Source of the DNA: JBBDQZ01 sp040905705
GTDB lineage: Bacteria; Bacteroidota; Rhodothermia; Balneolales; Natronogracilivirgulaceae
Reading direction: 5' to 3'
DNA: 64,000 nucleotides
NCBI GenBank assembly: GCA_040905705.1
Contig: JBBDQZ010000063.1
Span: 17,771 to 81,770, forward strand
Position 1 is the first letter of the stretch; the number at the start of each line of letters is the position of its first letter. Both the position numbers and the translations under genes were made by a program. Under the pieces are notes generated by a model, which saw only the letters and a list, made by a program, of their open reading frames with translations, searched no databases and was not told the DNA's origin. Below are positions 9,895-19,641 of this stretch, one piece after another.

Positions 9895-10206
9895 AACAGC
9901 CGTTTTCGATGCGGAATGTATCTCTTATTTCTTCACACCGTCTGTACGCTGCAGATCATAATATTAGCCATCTTTAAAAAATACGATGAAATTATGATTT
10001 TAACAATGATTTACGGTAATCATACGAATAACAGGGGCCATTTGTATGATTATTCCGTAATGCATGACAGATGAAATTCGATGGTACTCTTTTATGTGGT
10101 TTGCTGTTCCCGTAAAGGAAGATCTGTTAACAGAGGTTTTTTGATGAATTTGAATGGGATTTCATTAATGCTATTTTTTCGTTATCAATTTAATCAACGA
10201 CTTGCC
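9895..10206. other. Divergent intergenic region with a long inverted repeat
   Basis: This 312-base region separates the leftward barrel-protein gene from the rightward site-2 protease gene and must contain promoters for both. Its most striking content is the inverted repeat at 10011-10060. Open frames running into the protease gene (starts at 10081 or 10144) lack family-like sequence before residue 43, so I treat them as non-coding leader. Confidence 0.5.
10011..10060. repeat. Long inverted repeat, 15-bp arms with 2-base bulge
   Basis: Left arm 10011-10025 (TTACGGTAATCATAC) pairs perfectly with the right arm 10044-10060, which has two extra bases between CCGTAA and TAATCATAC (in the complementary orientation); the loop is 18 bases. 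This is the strongest dyad I found. It could form an RNA hairpin in the leader of the site-2 protease transcript, act as an operator between the divergent genes, or be a palindromic repeat element. No T-run follows on either side. Confidence 0.75.
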
Positions 10207-11331
10207 ATGCAACGAGAAGGAATAACCATTGGAACATATCGCGGTATTCGAGTAGGACTGGATTATAGCTGGTTTATCATATTTGTACTTGTGGTATTCA
10301 CGCTTGCTACATACTATTTTCCGCAACATTATGAAGGAGTGACCACGGTTTCGGCATGGCTGATGAGCCTGCTGGCCTCCATACTTTTTTTTACATCTAT
10401 TTTGTTGCATGAATTTGCTCACGCTTTGGTTGCGCTGAGAAGGAACGTCGCAATTTCCGAGATCATTCTGTTTATTTTTGGAGGGCTTGCTAAGATGAAA
10501 AAAGAACCTGAACGGGCTGTGGATGAGTTTGCCATCGCTGTTGCCGGTCCGTTGTGCAGTTTTTTTATCGGGCTTCTATTTCTTGGTATCGCTCATCTGA
10601 CGGAACTTCATATTGCCGAAGAGCTTCACGGTGTTTTATGGTACACCGGTTATATAAATATTCTCCTTGTAGCCTTTAATATGGTTCCCGGATTTCCGCT
10701 TGATGGAGGGCGGATCATGAGGGCCGCCATCTGGCATTATACTGGTAATCTGCGTAAAGCGACCAGGGTTGTCAGTAGTTTGGGACAACTTTTTGCGTTT
10801 TTTCTGATGTTTTTGGGAGTGATGGTAATCTTTGGGGGAGCCGTTATTACAGGCATTTTCTGGATCTTTATCGGATTTTTCTTACTCCAGTCGGCGAAAA
10901 GCGGTTATTATTTGGTGGCCATGCGGGAAGGCTTGTCCGGAGTTCCGGTGCGAAGACTTATGACCACCAATCCTTCAACGGTTCACCCCGATGTTACGCT
11001 GCGAAATCTTGTGAATGACTACTTTTTTAAAAACAGATTTTCCTGCTTTCCGGTGGTAAAAGGCGATAATTTTCTGGGACTGATAGAAATCAACCAGGTA
11101 AAAGCGGTCGGCCGTGAGGAGTGGGAGATGCTAAAGGTGTCAGATGTGATGACACCGGTAAAAGAGCTGGGAACGGTTACCCCCGATACCGATGCCTATG
11201 ATGTGTTGATGCAGATGATTGACTCGCAAAATGGCCGTTTGCCGGTTTTGGAAAAAGGAACTTTGGTGGGTATAGTCAGCCGTAAGGACATCATGCAGTT
11301 TGTGGAATTTCACGAAGAACTGAAGTCCTGA
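10207..11331 (+). CDS. Site-2 protease (M50) with two CBS domains
   Basis: Intramembrane zinc metalloprotease-like protein of 374 residues. I chose the ATG at 10207 because the family-like sequence starts there (MQREGITIGTYRGIRVGLDYSW). The HExxH motif is seen in LLHEFAHAL inside a membrane segment, and the second motif NMVPGFPLDGGRI supplies the zinc-binding Asp; several further membrane helices follow. The last 130 residues hold a pair of CBS domains (from about VPVRRLMTTNPS), suggesting regulation by an adenine nucleotide. The substrate is unknown; such proteins cleave membrane-anchored factors. It converges with pcrA. Confidence 0.92.
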   Translation: MQREGITIGTYRGIRVGLDYSWFIIFVLVVFTLATYYFPQHYEGVTTVSAWLMSLLASILFFTSILLHEFAHALVALRRNVAISEIILFIFGGLAKMKKEPERAVDEFAIAVAGPLCSFFIGLLFLGIAHLTELHIAEELHGVLWYTGYINILLVAFNMVPGFPLDGGRIMRAAIWHYTGNLRKATRVVSSLGQLFAFFLMFLGVMVIFGGAVITGIFWIFIGFFLLQSAKSGYYLVAMREGLSGVPVRRLMTTNPSTVHPDVTLRNLVNDYFFKNRFSCFPVVKGDNFLGLIEINQVKAVGREEWEMLKVSDVMTPVKELGTVTPDTDAYDVLMQMIDSQNGRLPVLEKGTLVGIVSRKDIMQFVEFHEELKS

Positions 11332-11445
11332 CCAGCGCTACATGAGCTGAAGAAGGATTTGCAGGAAGTGCAGTCAGCCTCTATATTGTGATTTTTCTCT
11401 GCTGCGGGAGGCGGCTGCCCAATACTAATTGTTCAGGCGTGTGCT

Positions 11446-13821
11446 TCAGGAAGCGACCAGGGTCAGCCCGGCAAACTTTACCATCAATTTCTTTTGTCCA
11501 TAGTCTTTGAAAAAGACCGTAATTTTTGCCTGATTACCATGGCCTTCACATTGTATAATTTTTCCCGGACCAAATTTGGGATGGATTACCACCATCCCCG
11601 GCCGCCATGCTTCTTCCGGAGTTGGTTGATCGTATTCAACAGTGGTTTCCGGTGACGAATGTTTTCGGGAATCACGATCCCGGGTGGAATCACCATAAAC
11701 AGATGGTGTTTGGCGATCCCTGTTTTCCAGGCGGCTGTCCTGCTTTATGTTCCGACGGATATCCGAATACGCCGGGTCTTCATCGTATGAGATAAAAGTC
11801 TCCCCGGATTGCCGTGTGCCTGGCCCAGATTGACGAATGGTTGCACCTGTTTCGGTGCGAACCACAGCAGGATCCACTTCGTCCAGAAACCTTGAACGAC
11901 GCATTTCAATCTGTTCCCCGAAACGAAACCGGTTTTTTGCGTAACTAAAGTAGAGATATTGTTTTGCACGGGTGATAGCGACGTAAAAAAGGCGCCGTTC
12001 CTCTTCAACATCTACCTCTTCGCCGGAACGGCCTCCTATGGGAAAGAGCTCTTCCTCCAGCCCGGTGATAAACACGGCCGGAAATTCAAGTCCCTTGGAT
12101 GCATGTACGGTCATGAGTGTGACAGCCGGTTGTTCCGCTTCATAGGTATCCAGATCGGTGATAAGGCTTATCTCCTGCAAAAAAGTGCCGAGTGTTGGTG
12201 TGCTGCTGTTTTTTTCGAAGTATGAAATGGCATTGAGTAATTCCATAACATTCTGACGCCGCATTAACGAGTCATGGGAATGTTCCTCAATAAGTTGTCT
12301 TACGTAACCGGTTTCTTCAAGCAGGTAACGGACCGTATCCGTTAATCCGAGTTCGCCTGATTTTTCAGCCGATCGTTGCAGTATATTTACAAACTCACGT
12401 ATTCTCGGTATCGCCGGTTTGTATATTCCGGTTGATTCTACATCCTGAATTATATTCCAAAGTGATTGCCCGTTCACGGCGGCAATTTGTCGGAGTGTTG
12501 CCATCGTTTTATCGCCTGCGCCGCGGCCGGGCTCGTTAATTACACGCAGTAATGACTCGTCATCATCCGGATTCACCAGCAGCCTCAGGTATGCTGTCAC
12601 ATCTTTAATCTCTTTACGCTGATAAAAGGAGATACCACCGACCAGCTGACAGGCCATACCCCTGCGCCGAAATGCGTCTTCAAGAACCCGGCTTTGATAA
12701 TTGGTCCGGTAAAGAACGGCAAAATCACTATAGCTTAAGTGATTACGCAGTTTCAGCTCTTCAATGAGACGTGCTATACGGTTTGCTTCATCCCGCTCAT
12801 CATAATTCTCGATGACAGTAATCGTTTCGCCCTGGCTGTTTTGCGTCCATAATGTCTTATCCAGCCGGGATTCATTATTTCTGATTACGGAATCTGCACA
12901 TTTCAGAATGGATTTTGTGGAACGGTAATTCTGCTCGAGCGGAACCTGAAAGGCTTCCGGATAATCTATTTTAAAATTCAATATGTTGGTAATATCAGCT
13001 CCGCGAAAAGAGTAAATACTCTGGGCATCATCGCCAACTACGCAGATATTTTGATGGCCGGATGCCAGCATACGAGTGGCCCGGTATTGAGCGTGATTGG
13101 TGTCCTGATATTCATCTATAAGGATATACCGGAAGTGTTCCTGATATTTTTGAAGTATTTCCGGATGTTTTTCGAACAATTCGATGGGCTTGATCAACAG
13201 ATCATCGAAATCCATAGCATTGTTTTTCTTGCACCGGGCAAGATAACGTTCATAGACCTGTCCGGCGATATCTGTGAGAGAGCTTCCGGCAAAATTATCA
13301 TCGAAGTCTTGTGGAGGAATCAACCTGTTTTTGGCTTCACTGATCAGAAAACGAACAGATTGGGGTTTAATCTCCTTCGTATTCATGTTCATTTCCTGAA
13401 GAATTGTTTTGATCATCCGGTCACCATCTACCGTGTCGTAGATACTGTAGTCGCCTGTATAGCCCAGAAGTTCTGCTTCGATTCGAAGTATTCGTGAAAA
13501 TACAGAGTGGAACGTACCCATCCACAAGCGGGTGGCTTTGTCACCGATCAGATCCACAATTCGCTCCTGCATCTCGCGGGCAGCCTTGTTGGTGAATGTC
13601 AGCGCCAGTATCTGGTTGGCATAGGCCTTTTTCTGATAGAGCAGATTGGCGATCCGGTAAGTGAGAACACGTGTTTTCCCGCTGCCTGCTCCGGCAATGA
13701 TGAGCAACGGGCCGTCCGTATGGAGTGCCGCTTCTTTCTGACGTTCATTCAAGTCCTGAAGAAAGAAAGGGAGGGAGGGACCCGGCTCCTCGTCGTTGTT
13801 TTTTAAAACAGTTGTTGTCAT
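11446..13821 (-). CDS. pcrA: UvrD/PcrA-type ATP-dependent DNA helicase
   Basis: Superfamily 1A 3'-5' helicase of 791 residues for repair and removal of proteins from DNA. Motifs visible in order: Walker A GAGSGKT (44-50), DEYQDTN (motif II), GDDAQSIYSFRGA (III), QNYRST (IV), LMTVHASKGLEFP (V) and VAITRAKQ (VI). The acidic, serine-rich segment after about residue 665 is a linker, and the last 60 residues form a Tudor-like C-terminal domain (WRPGMVVIHPKFGPGKI) as in PcrA, which contacts RNA polymerase in Firmicutes. It lies 41 bp downstream of valS and may be co-transcribed. Confidence 0.95.
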   Translation of the reverse strand: MTTTVLKNNDEEPGPSLPFFLQDLNERQKEAALHTDGPLLIIAGAGSGKTRVLTYRIANLLYQKKAYANQILALTFTNKAAREMQERIVDLIGDKATRLWMGTFHSVFSRILRIEAELLGYTGDYSIYDTVDGDRMIKTILQEMNMNTKEIKPQSVRFLISEAKNRLIPPQDFDDNFAGSSLTDIAGQVYERYLARCKKNNAMDFDDLLIKPIELFEKHPEILQKYQEHFRYILIDEYQDTNHAQYRATRMLASGHQNICVVGDDAQSIYSFRGADITNILNFKIDYPEAFQVPLEQNYRSTKSILKCADSVIRNNESRLDKTLWTQNSQGETITVIENYDERDEANRIARLIEELKLRNHLSYSDFAVLYRTNYQSRVLEDAFRRRGMACQLVGGISFYQRKEIKDVTAYLRLLVNPDDDESLLRVINEPGRGAGDKTMATLRQIAAVNGQSLWNIIQDVESTGIYKPAIPRIREFVNILQRSAEKSGELGLTDTVRYLLEETGYVRQLIEEHSHDSLMRRQNVMELLNAISYFEKNSSTPTLGTFLQEISLITDLDTYEAEQPAVTLMTVHASKGLEFPAVFITGLEEELFPIGGRSGEEVDVEEERRLFYVAITRAKQYLYFSYAKNRFRFGEQIEMRRSRFLDEVDPAVVRTETGATIRQSGPGTRQSGETFISYDEDPAYSDIRRNIKQDSRLENRDRQTPSVYGDSTRDRDSRKHSSPETTVEYDQPTPEEAWRPGMVVIHPKFGPGKIIQCEGHGNQAKITVFFKDYGQKKLMVKFAGLTLVAS

Positions 13822-13862
13822 GCAATTTCGAAAGATTGTTGCCTGGCCGGATTCTGATCGGA

Positions 13863-16541
13863 TCAGTCCAGATCAGCAAGTATGTTTTTCATTTTCTCCA
13901 GGTTAATCTGTGCATCTTTTTGCTTATTGTGTTCGTTCTGCACCACCTGGTCGGGGGCATGTTCAAGAAATTTTTTATTTGTGAGCTTTTTGGCTGCAAC
14001 AGTCAGAAACGAATCCAGCCGTGCTATTTCTTTGCGAATACGTTCTTTTTCTTTCTCGAAATCGACCAGGCCGGATAGGGGGACGAAAAGTTGATGTCCG
14101 TTTACCACATCCGATGCGCTGGCTTTGGGTCGCCGGGCATCCATTTCAACCTTAAGTTCACCAAGTTGTAACATTTTGTCAAAGATCGAACGATGTTGCA
14201 GGAACGACGCTCTCCATGAAGACTCCGCCGGTTTGATAATGAGTGTAATTTCGAGGTTTTCCGGGACGTTCATCTCCGCCCGGATATTCCTTACCGAGGA
14301 GATCATTTGTTGAAGGGTTCCGAATAAATTTCCAGCCTGGTCGACCAGACTGTTTTTATCAAAAACAGGCCAGGCACTGCGTATCAATGCTTCTTCAGGA
14401 GAACGATCCCTCAGCCTCTGCCAAATTTCTTCGGTAATATAGGGCATAAAGGGGTGCAGTAATTTGAGCAGGGACTCGAAAATGATTATTGCCTGTTCGA
14501 CGGTCTGTTGCGACATGGTTTTCCCATACTCAGGTTTGATGAGTTCCAGGTACCAGTCGCAAAAATCATCCCAAACCAGGGAATATACTTTCAGCAATGC
14601 TTCATTCAGACGATAACGGGAGAGATCATCGTCGACGGAACGGATTGTTTGATGTAAGCGGTTTATCATCCATCTGTCATGAAGTTCCTTGTCTCCGGCG
14701 GGCTCATCACGGGCGTACCTGGTGTCGGGGTCGAGGTGCAGATGCAGAAATCGGAACGCATTCCAGAGTTTGTTGGCAAAATTGCGTCCCATCTCAAATT
14801 TTCGCGGATCCAGTTTTATGTCCTGACCCTGGGCGCATAAAATAATCAGACAGTATCGTACGGCATCGGCACCGTATTGATCGATCATTTCCAGCGGATC
14901 AATTCCGTTATTCAGGCTCTTGCTCATTTTCCGTCCCTGCTTGTCCTTGACAATCCCGGTCATGAAAATATCATGGAACGGTGCCTTGCCTGTCAGATGG
15001 AGCCCGCCCATGATCATACGGCTTACCCAGAAGAAGAGAATATCATAACCGGAGACCAGCAGGGAGGTTGGATAGAAAAAATCGTAAGCTTTGGTTTTTT
15101 CCGGCCAACCGAGGGTGGAAAACGGCCAAAGCCAGGAAGAAAACCATGTATCAAGTACGTCCGGATCCTGCTGCATCCCTTCTTCCGGTTGTTCGATACT
15201 CACCACATAGTCCCGGGAATGATCAATCGAACCGTCTTCGCGGGTGTAGTACCAGACAGGGATCCGGTGGCCCCACCATAGCTGGCGCGAAATCACCCAG
15301 TCCCGGATGTTTTCCATCCAGCGAAAAAATTCGTTTTCCCAGCGATCCGGGTAAAAATGGAATTGGCCCTCCCGGCTTGCTTGCATCGCTTTTTCGGCCA
15401 GCGGTTTCATACGAACGAACCACTGATCAGAGAGCAAAGGTTCAATAATTGCTTTACTTCGGTTCGATATTCCGATCTGGTTGACGTAATCCTCCACTTT
15501 CACCAGAAGGCCCTCTTCCTCGAGGTCTTTAACGATCTTTTCTCGTGCATCAAAACGATCCATGCCGGAATATCGGCCCGAAGCCTCGTTAAGCGTGCCA
15601 TCTTTATTGATGATGTTAATGGCCGGAAGAGAGTGTCGTTGCCCAATCTCGAAATCGTTTTCATCGTGTGCAGGGGTTACCTTCAGCGCACCGCTTCCGT
15701 AATCCATTTTAACATAATCATCCGCAATAATCGGCACTTTGCGCCCGGTAGTGGGGACATAGGCGTGTCCCCCGATTAGCTTCCGGAACCGATCGTCATC
15801 GGGATGCACACTTACAGCTGTATCGGCCGGAATGGTTTCGGGACGCGTGGTGGCGATGGTTATGTGCGATATCCCGCTGCGTGAGGCGGTTTCCTCATCC
15901 AGAGGATAGGCAACATGCCACATGTACCCCTTTCGCTCCACATGTTCAACTTCCTCATCCGAAATGGCGGTCATGTCTACCGGGCACCAGTTTACCAGAT
16001 AATTTCCCTTGTAGATCAAGCCTTCTTTGTGCAGGAGAATAAAGGTTTCCTGAACGGCCCGGGAGAGACCTTCATCCATAGTAAAACGTTCACGGCTCCA
16101 GTCGCAGCTGACGCCCAGCTTGCTGTATTGACGGGTTATAATAGCGCCGTATTTTTCCTTCCACTCCCAAACCTTTTGAATAAATGCTTCGCGGCCAATG
16201 TCGTGGCGGGATTTTTTCTCGGTTTTTTTTAACGCGCGTTCTACTACATTCTGTGTAGCGATACCGGCATGATCTGTACCGGGCAGCCAGAGTGCTTCGT
16301 ATCCCTGCATGCGTTTCATACGTGTAACGGTATCCTGAACAGCGCCTTGCAGTGCATGACCCATGTGCAGTGCCCCCGTTACGTTGGGAGGAGGCATCAT
16401 GATGGTAAAAGGCTGTTTACCCGAGTCTTCATGTACCTCGAACATCCGGTGGTCCGTCCAGTATTGGTACCAGTGATCCTCAATGGAATTGGGATCATAT
16501 TTTTTGGGAATTTCCTGCTCGTTGAGATTTCCTCTGGTCAT
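13863..16541 (-). CDS. valS: Valine--tRNA ligase
   Basis: Class I aminoacyl-tRNA synthetase of 892 residues that charges tRNA-Val. The HIGH motif is present as HMGH (59-62, within PPPNVTGALHMGHAL), and the KMSKS loop as KMSKSLNN near residue 540. The CP1 editing domain lies between them (TTRPETIPADTAV). The anticodon-binding domain and a C-terminal coiled coil (last ~70 residues, rich in Lys and Glu) complete the bacterial ValS architecture. Complete and ordinary. It sits 81 bp downstream of rsmB. Confidence 0.97.
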   Translation of the reverse strand: MTRGNLNEQEIPKKYDPNSIEDHWYQYWTDHRMFEVHEDSGKQPFTIMMPPPNVTGALHMGHALQGAVQDTVTRMKRMQGYEALWLPGTDHAGIATQNVVERALKKTEKKSRHDIGREAFIQKVWEWKEKYGAIITRQYSKLGVSCDWSRERFTMDEGLSRAVQETFILLHKEGLIYKGNYLVNWCPVDMTAISDEEVEHVERKGYMWHVAYPLDEETASRSGISHITIATTRPETIPADTAVSVHPDDDRFRKLIGGHAYVPTTGRKVPIIADDYVKMDYGSGALKVTPAHDENDFEIGQRHSLPAINIINKDGTLNEASGRYSGMDRFDAREKIVKDLEEEGLLVKVEDYVNQIGISNRSKAIIEPLLSDQWFVRMKPLAEKAMQASREGQFHFYPDRWENEFFRWMENIRDWVISRQLWWGHRIPVWYYTREDGSIDHSRDYVVSIEQPEEGMQQDPDVLDTWFSSWLWPFSTLGWPEKTKAYDFFYPTSLLVSGYDILFFWVSRMIMGGLHLTGKAPFHDIFMTGIVKDKQGRKMSKSLNNGIDPLEMIDQYGADAVRYCLIILCAQGQDIKLDPRKFEMGRNFANKLWNAFRFLHLHLDPDTRYARDEPAGDKELHDRWMINRLHQTIRSVDDDLSRYRLNEALLKVYSLVWDDFCDWYLELIKPEYGKTMSQQTVEQAIIIFESLLKLLHPFMPYITEEIWQRLRDRSPEEALIRSAWPVFDKNSLVDQAGNLFGTLQQMISSVRNIRAEMNVPENLEITLIIKPAESSWRASFLQHRSIFDKMLQLGELKVEMDARRPKASASDVVNGHQLFVPLSGLVDFEKEKERIRKEIARLDSFLTVAAKKLTNKKFLEHAPDQVVQNEHNKQKDAQINLEKMKNILADLD

Positions 16542-16622
16542 ATGTATTTACTTCTTAATAAATCGATCATGAAATGATTTATGGACTACTACGGCATGGC
16601 ATGGACGCCCGGGTGACGGAAT

Positions 16623-18026
16623 TCAGACCCTTCTTCGAAGAAGAACACCGAAATGCCCGTCACATTTATGGATATGGGGAAGAGTCTGATAGGACTTCCC
16701 GTCATTGGAAAGCACTTCCTCCGGCAGATAATCTTCAAGATTCTCAAGCACGAAGTTATCATAATTATTGAGAAAATGGGTGATTCGATCCATGTTTTCC
16801 TCCGGTTCAATGGAACAGGTGGAATACACCAGCCGGCCGCCACGTCTAACCATATTTGCTGCAGCATCAAGCAGTTGATCTTGTTGACTTGTAAACTTTT
16901 CTATATCAGATTCCATTCTTCTCCACCGCAGATCCGCTCTTTTGGAGAGGACACCTGTTCCCGAGCAGGGGGCATCCAGCAAAACAGCATCTACCAATTT
17001 GAAACGATCATGGATTACATCGGCTCGTTGCACTTTCACAATATCGGTTCCGAAGTTGGTCACATTTTCGGCGATGGTAGCGATCCGGGCGGCATCAATA
17101 TCCACGGCCAGTATGCTACCCTTATTTTGCATCAAATCACACATATGAATGGTTTTGGTGCCGGGAGCGGCGCACAGGTCATATACATTCTCTCCGGGTT
17201 GGGGGTTGAGAATGGTGGGTGCAAAACCGGCGGCAATATCCTGCACCTGGCATAATCCTTTTTGAAACCAGCCCTTTGCACGGATTTTTTGAAGTTGTTC
17301 GACCCGGTAATAGCCTGGTAACCAATCGCTTTCCTCAAAAGAGATAGAGGTTTTCTCTAATCGAAGCTTGAAGTTGTTGCTATTCGTTTTCAAGCTGTTC
17401 ACACGCAGATACCAGACAGGCCGCCTGTTGTTATATTGCATGAGCTGGAAGGCGTCACGTTCACCAAAACGATTCACCCATCTTTTCACCATCCATTCAG
17501 GGTGGGAAAAAGTGGTGGCAACAAGTTTGGTGCGGTCTTTATAAGCGGGCTTTGGTATATCAGGCATATCGCGCTGAAGACGGCGTAAAATGGCATTCAT
17601 AAGATCGCCACTGCGGGAGCCGGCCATATGTTTGGCGAGGTTCACGGCTTCATTGACGGCGGCATAATCCGGAGTCCCGTCCATAAACAGCAGGTCGTAG
17701 AGGCCAATCCTCAGAATGTTTTTAAACCGGGTATTCATCTCCTCTACAGGTACGGCACTGTAATGTGAAATCAGGAAGTCGAGATAACTTTTCCTTCGGA
17801 GAATACTCTGAACGTATTCATTCGCTTGTTGACGATCCTGTCCCTCAAGTTTGTTCAATAATTGCGGATCGATTTTATTGTGCTCTTCAAAATAGGTTAA
17901 AGCATCTACACTGGCCTGGCGTGCAGTAATAGTTTGTTCCAAGATGGTTTTCTCACATTGCTGGTTTAAATTCAAAGACTCAAAAAGTACGGATTTTTTT
18001 TTAAAGAGGTAAGCCTTTATCCCCAC
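16623..18026 (-). CDS. rsmB: 16S rRNA (cytosine-967-C5)-methyltransferase
   Basis: A 467-residue RNA m5C methyltransferase. The N-terminal ~150 residues form a NusB-like RNA-binding domain (ARQASVDALTYFEE..., then VNEAVNLAKH). The Rossmann-fold methyltransferase domain includes YDLCAAPGTKT (SAM-binding motif I), the LLDAPCSGTG motif (IV) and the STCSIEPEEN motif (VI), whose two Cys are the release and catalytic residues. The first ~35 residues before ARQ look longer than usual, so the true start may be internal (non-ATG). It is transcribed divergently from atpD. Confidence 0.93.
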   Translation of the reverse strand: MGIKAYLFKKKSVLFESLNLNQQCEKTILEQTITARQASVDALTYFEEHNKIDPQLLNKLEGQDRQQANEYVQSILRRKSYLDFLISHYSAVPVEEMNTRFKNILRIGLYDLLFMDGTPDYAAVNEAVNLAKHMAGSRSGDLMNAILRRLQRDMPDIPKPAYKDRTKLVATTFSHPEWMVKRWVNRFGERDAFQLMQYNNRRPVWYLRVNSLKTNSNNFKLRLEKTSISFEESDWLPGYYRVEQLQKIRAKGWFQKGLCQVQDIAAGFAPTILNPQPGENVYDLCAAPGTKTIHMCDLMQNKGSILAVDIDAARIATIAENVTNFGTDIVKVQRADVIHDRFKLVDAVLLDAPCSGTGVLSKRADLRWRRMESDIEKFTSQQDQLLDAAANMVRRGGRLVYSTCSIEPEENMDRITHFLNNYDNFVLENLEDYLPEEVLSNDGKSYQTLPHIHKCDGHFGVLLRRRV

Positions 18027-18063
18027 ATACAGAGTAAACGGGATTTTTCTTTTGTATCGGTAT

Positions 18064-18120
18064 TTGGTAATTTAACTGAATTATTGAACAGGTGTACATT
18101 CCGCCACCTATTGTTACCAA
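18064..18120. repeat. Nested inverted repeats between rsmB and atpD
   Basis: Outer arms TTGGTAA (18064-18070) and TTACCAA (18114-18120) are perfect complements. Inside them AGGTG (18090-18094) and CACCT (18105-18109) form a second perfect pair with a 10-base loop. The structure lies entirely in the 124-base divergent promoter region, 30 bases before the atpD ATG. It could be an operator or a leader hairpin for atpDC. Confidence 0.5.
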
Positions 18121-18150
18121 TTTTATTTCACTATTAATAACTCATTACGA

Positions 18151-19641
18151 ATGAAAAAAGGGAGCATAGCTCAGATTATTGGTCCTATCATAGATGTCGA
18201 TTTTCCTGATGGAAATCTTCCATCAATTTTGAACGCTTTAAAAATAGAACGGGAGGATGGCAAGACACTGATTCTGGAGGTCGCTCAACACCTTGGTGAA
18301 AACCGGGTGAGAGCCATTGCCATGGATTCAACGGACGGACTCATCCGGGATATGGAGGTCGAGGATGTCGGGGAATCTATTTCGATGCCTGTCGGCGAGG
18401 ATATCCGGGGGCGCCTGCTCAACATTATCGGGGATTCCATTGACGGCATTAAGGAACCGGAGGGGAAGGAGCGTTATTCCATTCATCGCCCTACTCCTGC
18501 ATTTGAAGATCTGTCCACCTCTACAGAGATGCTCGAAACCGGGATCAAAGTGATTGATCTGCTTTGTCCCTATGCCAAAGGAGGGAAAATAGGACTTTTC
18601 GGAGGCGCCGGAGTTGGTAAAACCGTACTTATTCAGGAATTGATCAATAATATCGCCAAACAGCATGGCGGATTGTCCGTTTTTGCCGGAGTCGGTGAAC
18701 GTACCCGTGAAGGAAACGACCTGTTGCGGGAATTCATTGAATCGGGAGTTATCAATTACGGTGAAGATTTTAAGAAGGAACTGGAGGAAAAGGGTAACTG
18801 GGACTTGACCAAAGTGGATTTGGAAGCTTTAAAGAGTTCTCAGGCGACGCTGGTATTCGGCCAGATGAATGAGCCTCCCGGCGCCCGGGCGCGTGTGGCA
18901 CTTTCCGGTTTGACTATCGCCGAGTATTTTCGTGACAAGGTGAGCAAAGACATCCTGTTTTTTGTTGACAATATTTTCCGGTTTACCCAGGCCGGATCCG
19001 AAGTTTCGGCATTGCTTGGACGCATGCCTTCCGCGGTGGGATATCAACCGACCCTCGCGTCGGAAATGGGAGAACTGCAGGAAAGAATTACCTCGACCAA
19101 GAACGGTTCCATTACCTCAGTCCAGGCAATCTATGTGCCGGCAGATGACCTGACCGATCCGGCACCGGCCACAACCTTTTCTCACCTGGATGCCACGACG
19201 GTACTCTCCCGTCAGATTGCATCGCTTGGAATTTATCCGGCAGTGGACCCCCTGGATTCCACTTCAAGAATTCTGGATCCGCGGGTGATCGGCGATGAAC
19301 ATTACAATACTGCACAGCGTGTTAAAGAATTACTTCAGCGCTATAAAGAGCTACAGGACATCATTGCCATTCTCGGTATGGACGAACTGTCCGACGAAGA
19401 CAAGCTGACTGTGGCACGTGCAAGAAGGGTACAGCGGTTTCTGAGTCAGCCGTTCTTTGTGGCCTCACAATTCACCGGGCTGGATGGAAAGTTTGTAAAA
19501 ATTGACGATACGATCAAGGGATTCAATATGATTGTGAACGGGGAACTGGATCATCTGCCTGAAAACGCCTTCTTTCTTGTGGGAAGTATTGATGAAGCCA
19601 TCAAACGGGGTGAAGAAATGCTCAAGAAGGAAGCATCATGA
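18151..19641 (+). CDS. atpD: F1 ATP synthase subunit beta
   Basis: Catalytic subunit of F1Fo ATP synthase, 496 residues, on the cytoplasmic side of the inner membrane. The P-loop GGAGVGKT is at 151-158, and the catalytic glutamate region GVGERTREGNDL and the ALLGRMPSAVGYQPT segment are intact. An insertion around residues 205-230 (EDFKKELEEKGNWDLTKVDLE) is longer than in E. coli and is common in Bacteroidota-type beta subunits. It overlaps atpC by 4 bases. The remaining atp genes are not nearby, which matches the split arrangement of this group. Confidence 0.98.
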   Translation: MKKGSIAQIIGPIIDVDFPDGNLPSILNALKIEREDGKTLILEVAQHLGENRVRAIAMDSTDGLIRDMEVEDVGESISMPVGEDIRGRLLNIIGDSIDGIKEPEGKERYSIHRPTPAFEDLSTSTEMLETGIKVIDLLCPYAKGGKIGLFGGAGVGKTVLIQELINNIAKQHGGLSVFAGVGERTREGNDLLREFIESGVINYGEDFKKELEEKGNWDLTKVDLEALKSSQATLVFGQMNEPPGARARVALSGLTIAEYFRDKVSKDILFFVDNIFRFTQAGSEVSALLGRMPSAVGYQPTLASEMGELQERITSTKNGSITSVQAIYVPADDLTDPAPATTFSHLDATTVLSRQIASLGIYPAVDPLDSTSRILDPRVIGDEHYNTAQRVKELLQRYKELQDIIAILGMDELSDEDKLTVARARRVQRFLSQPFFVASQFTGLDGKFVKIDDTIKGFNMIVNGELDHLPENAFFLVGSIDEAIKRGEEMLKKEAS

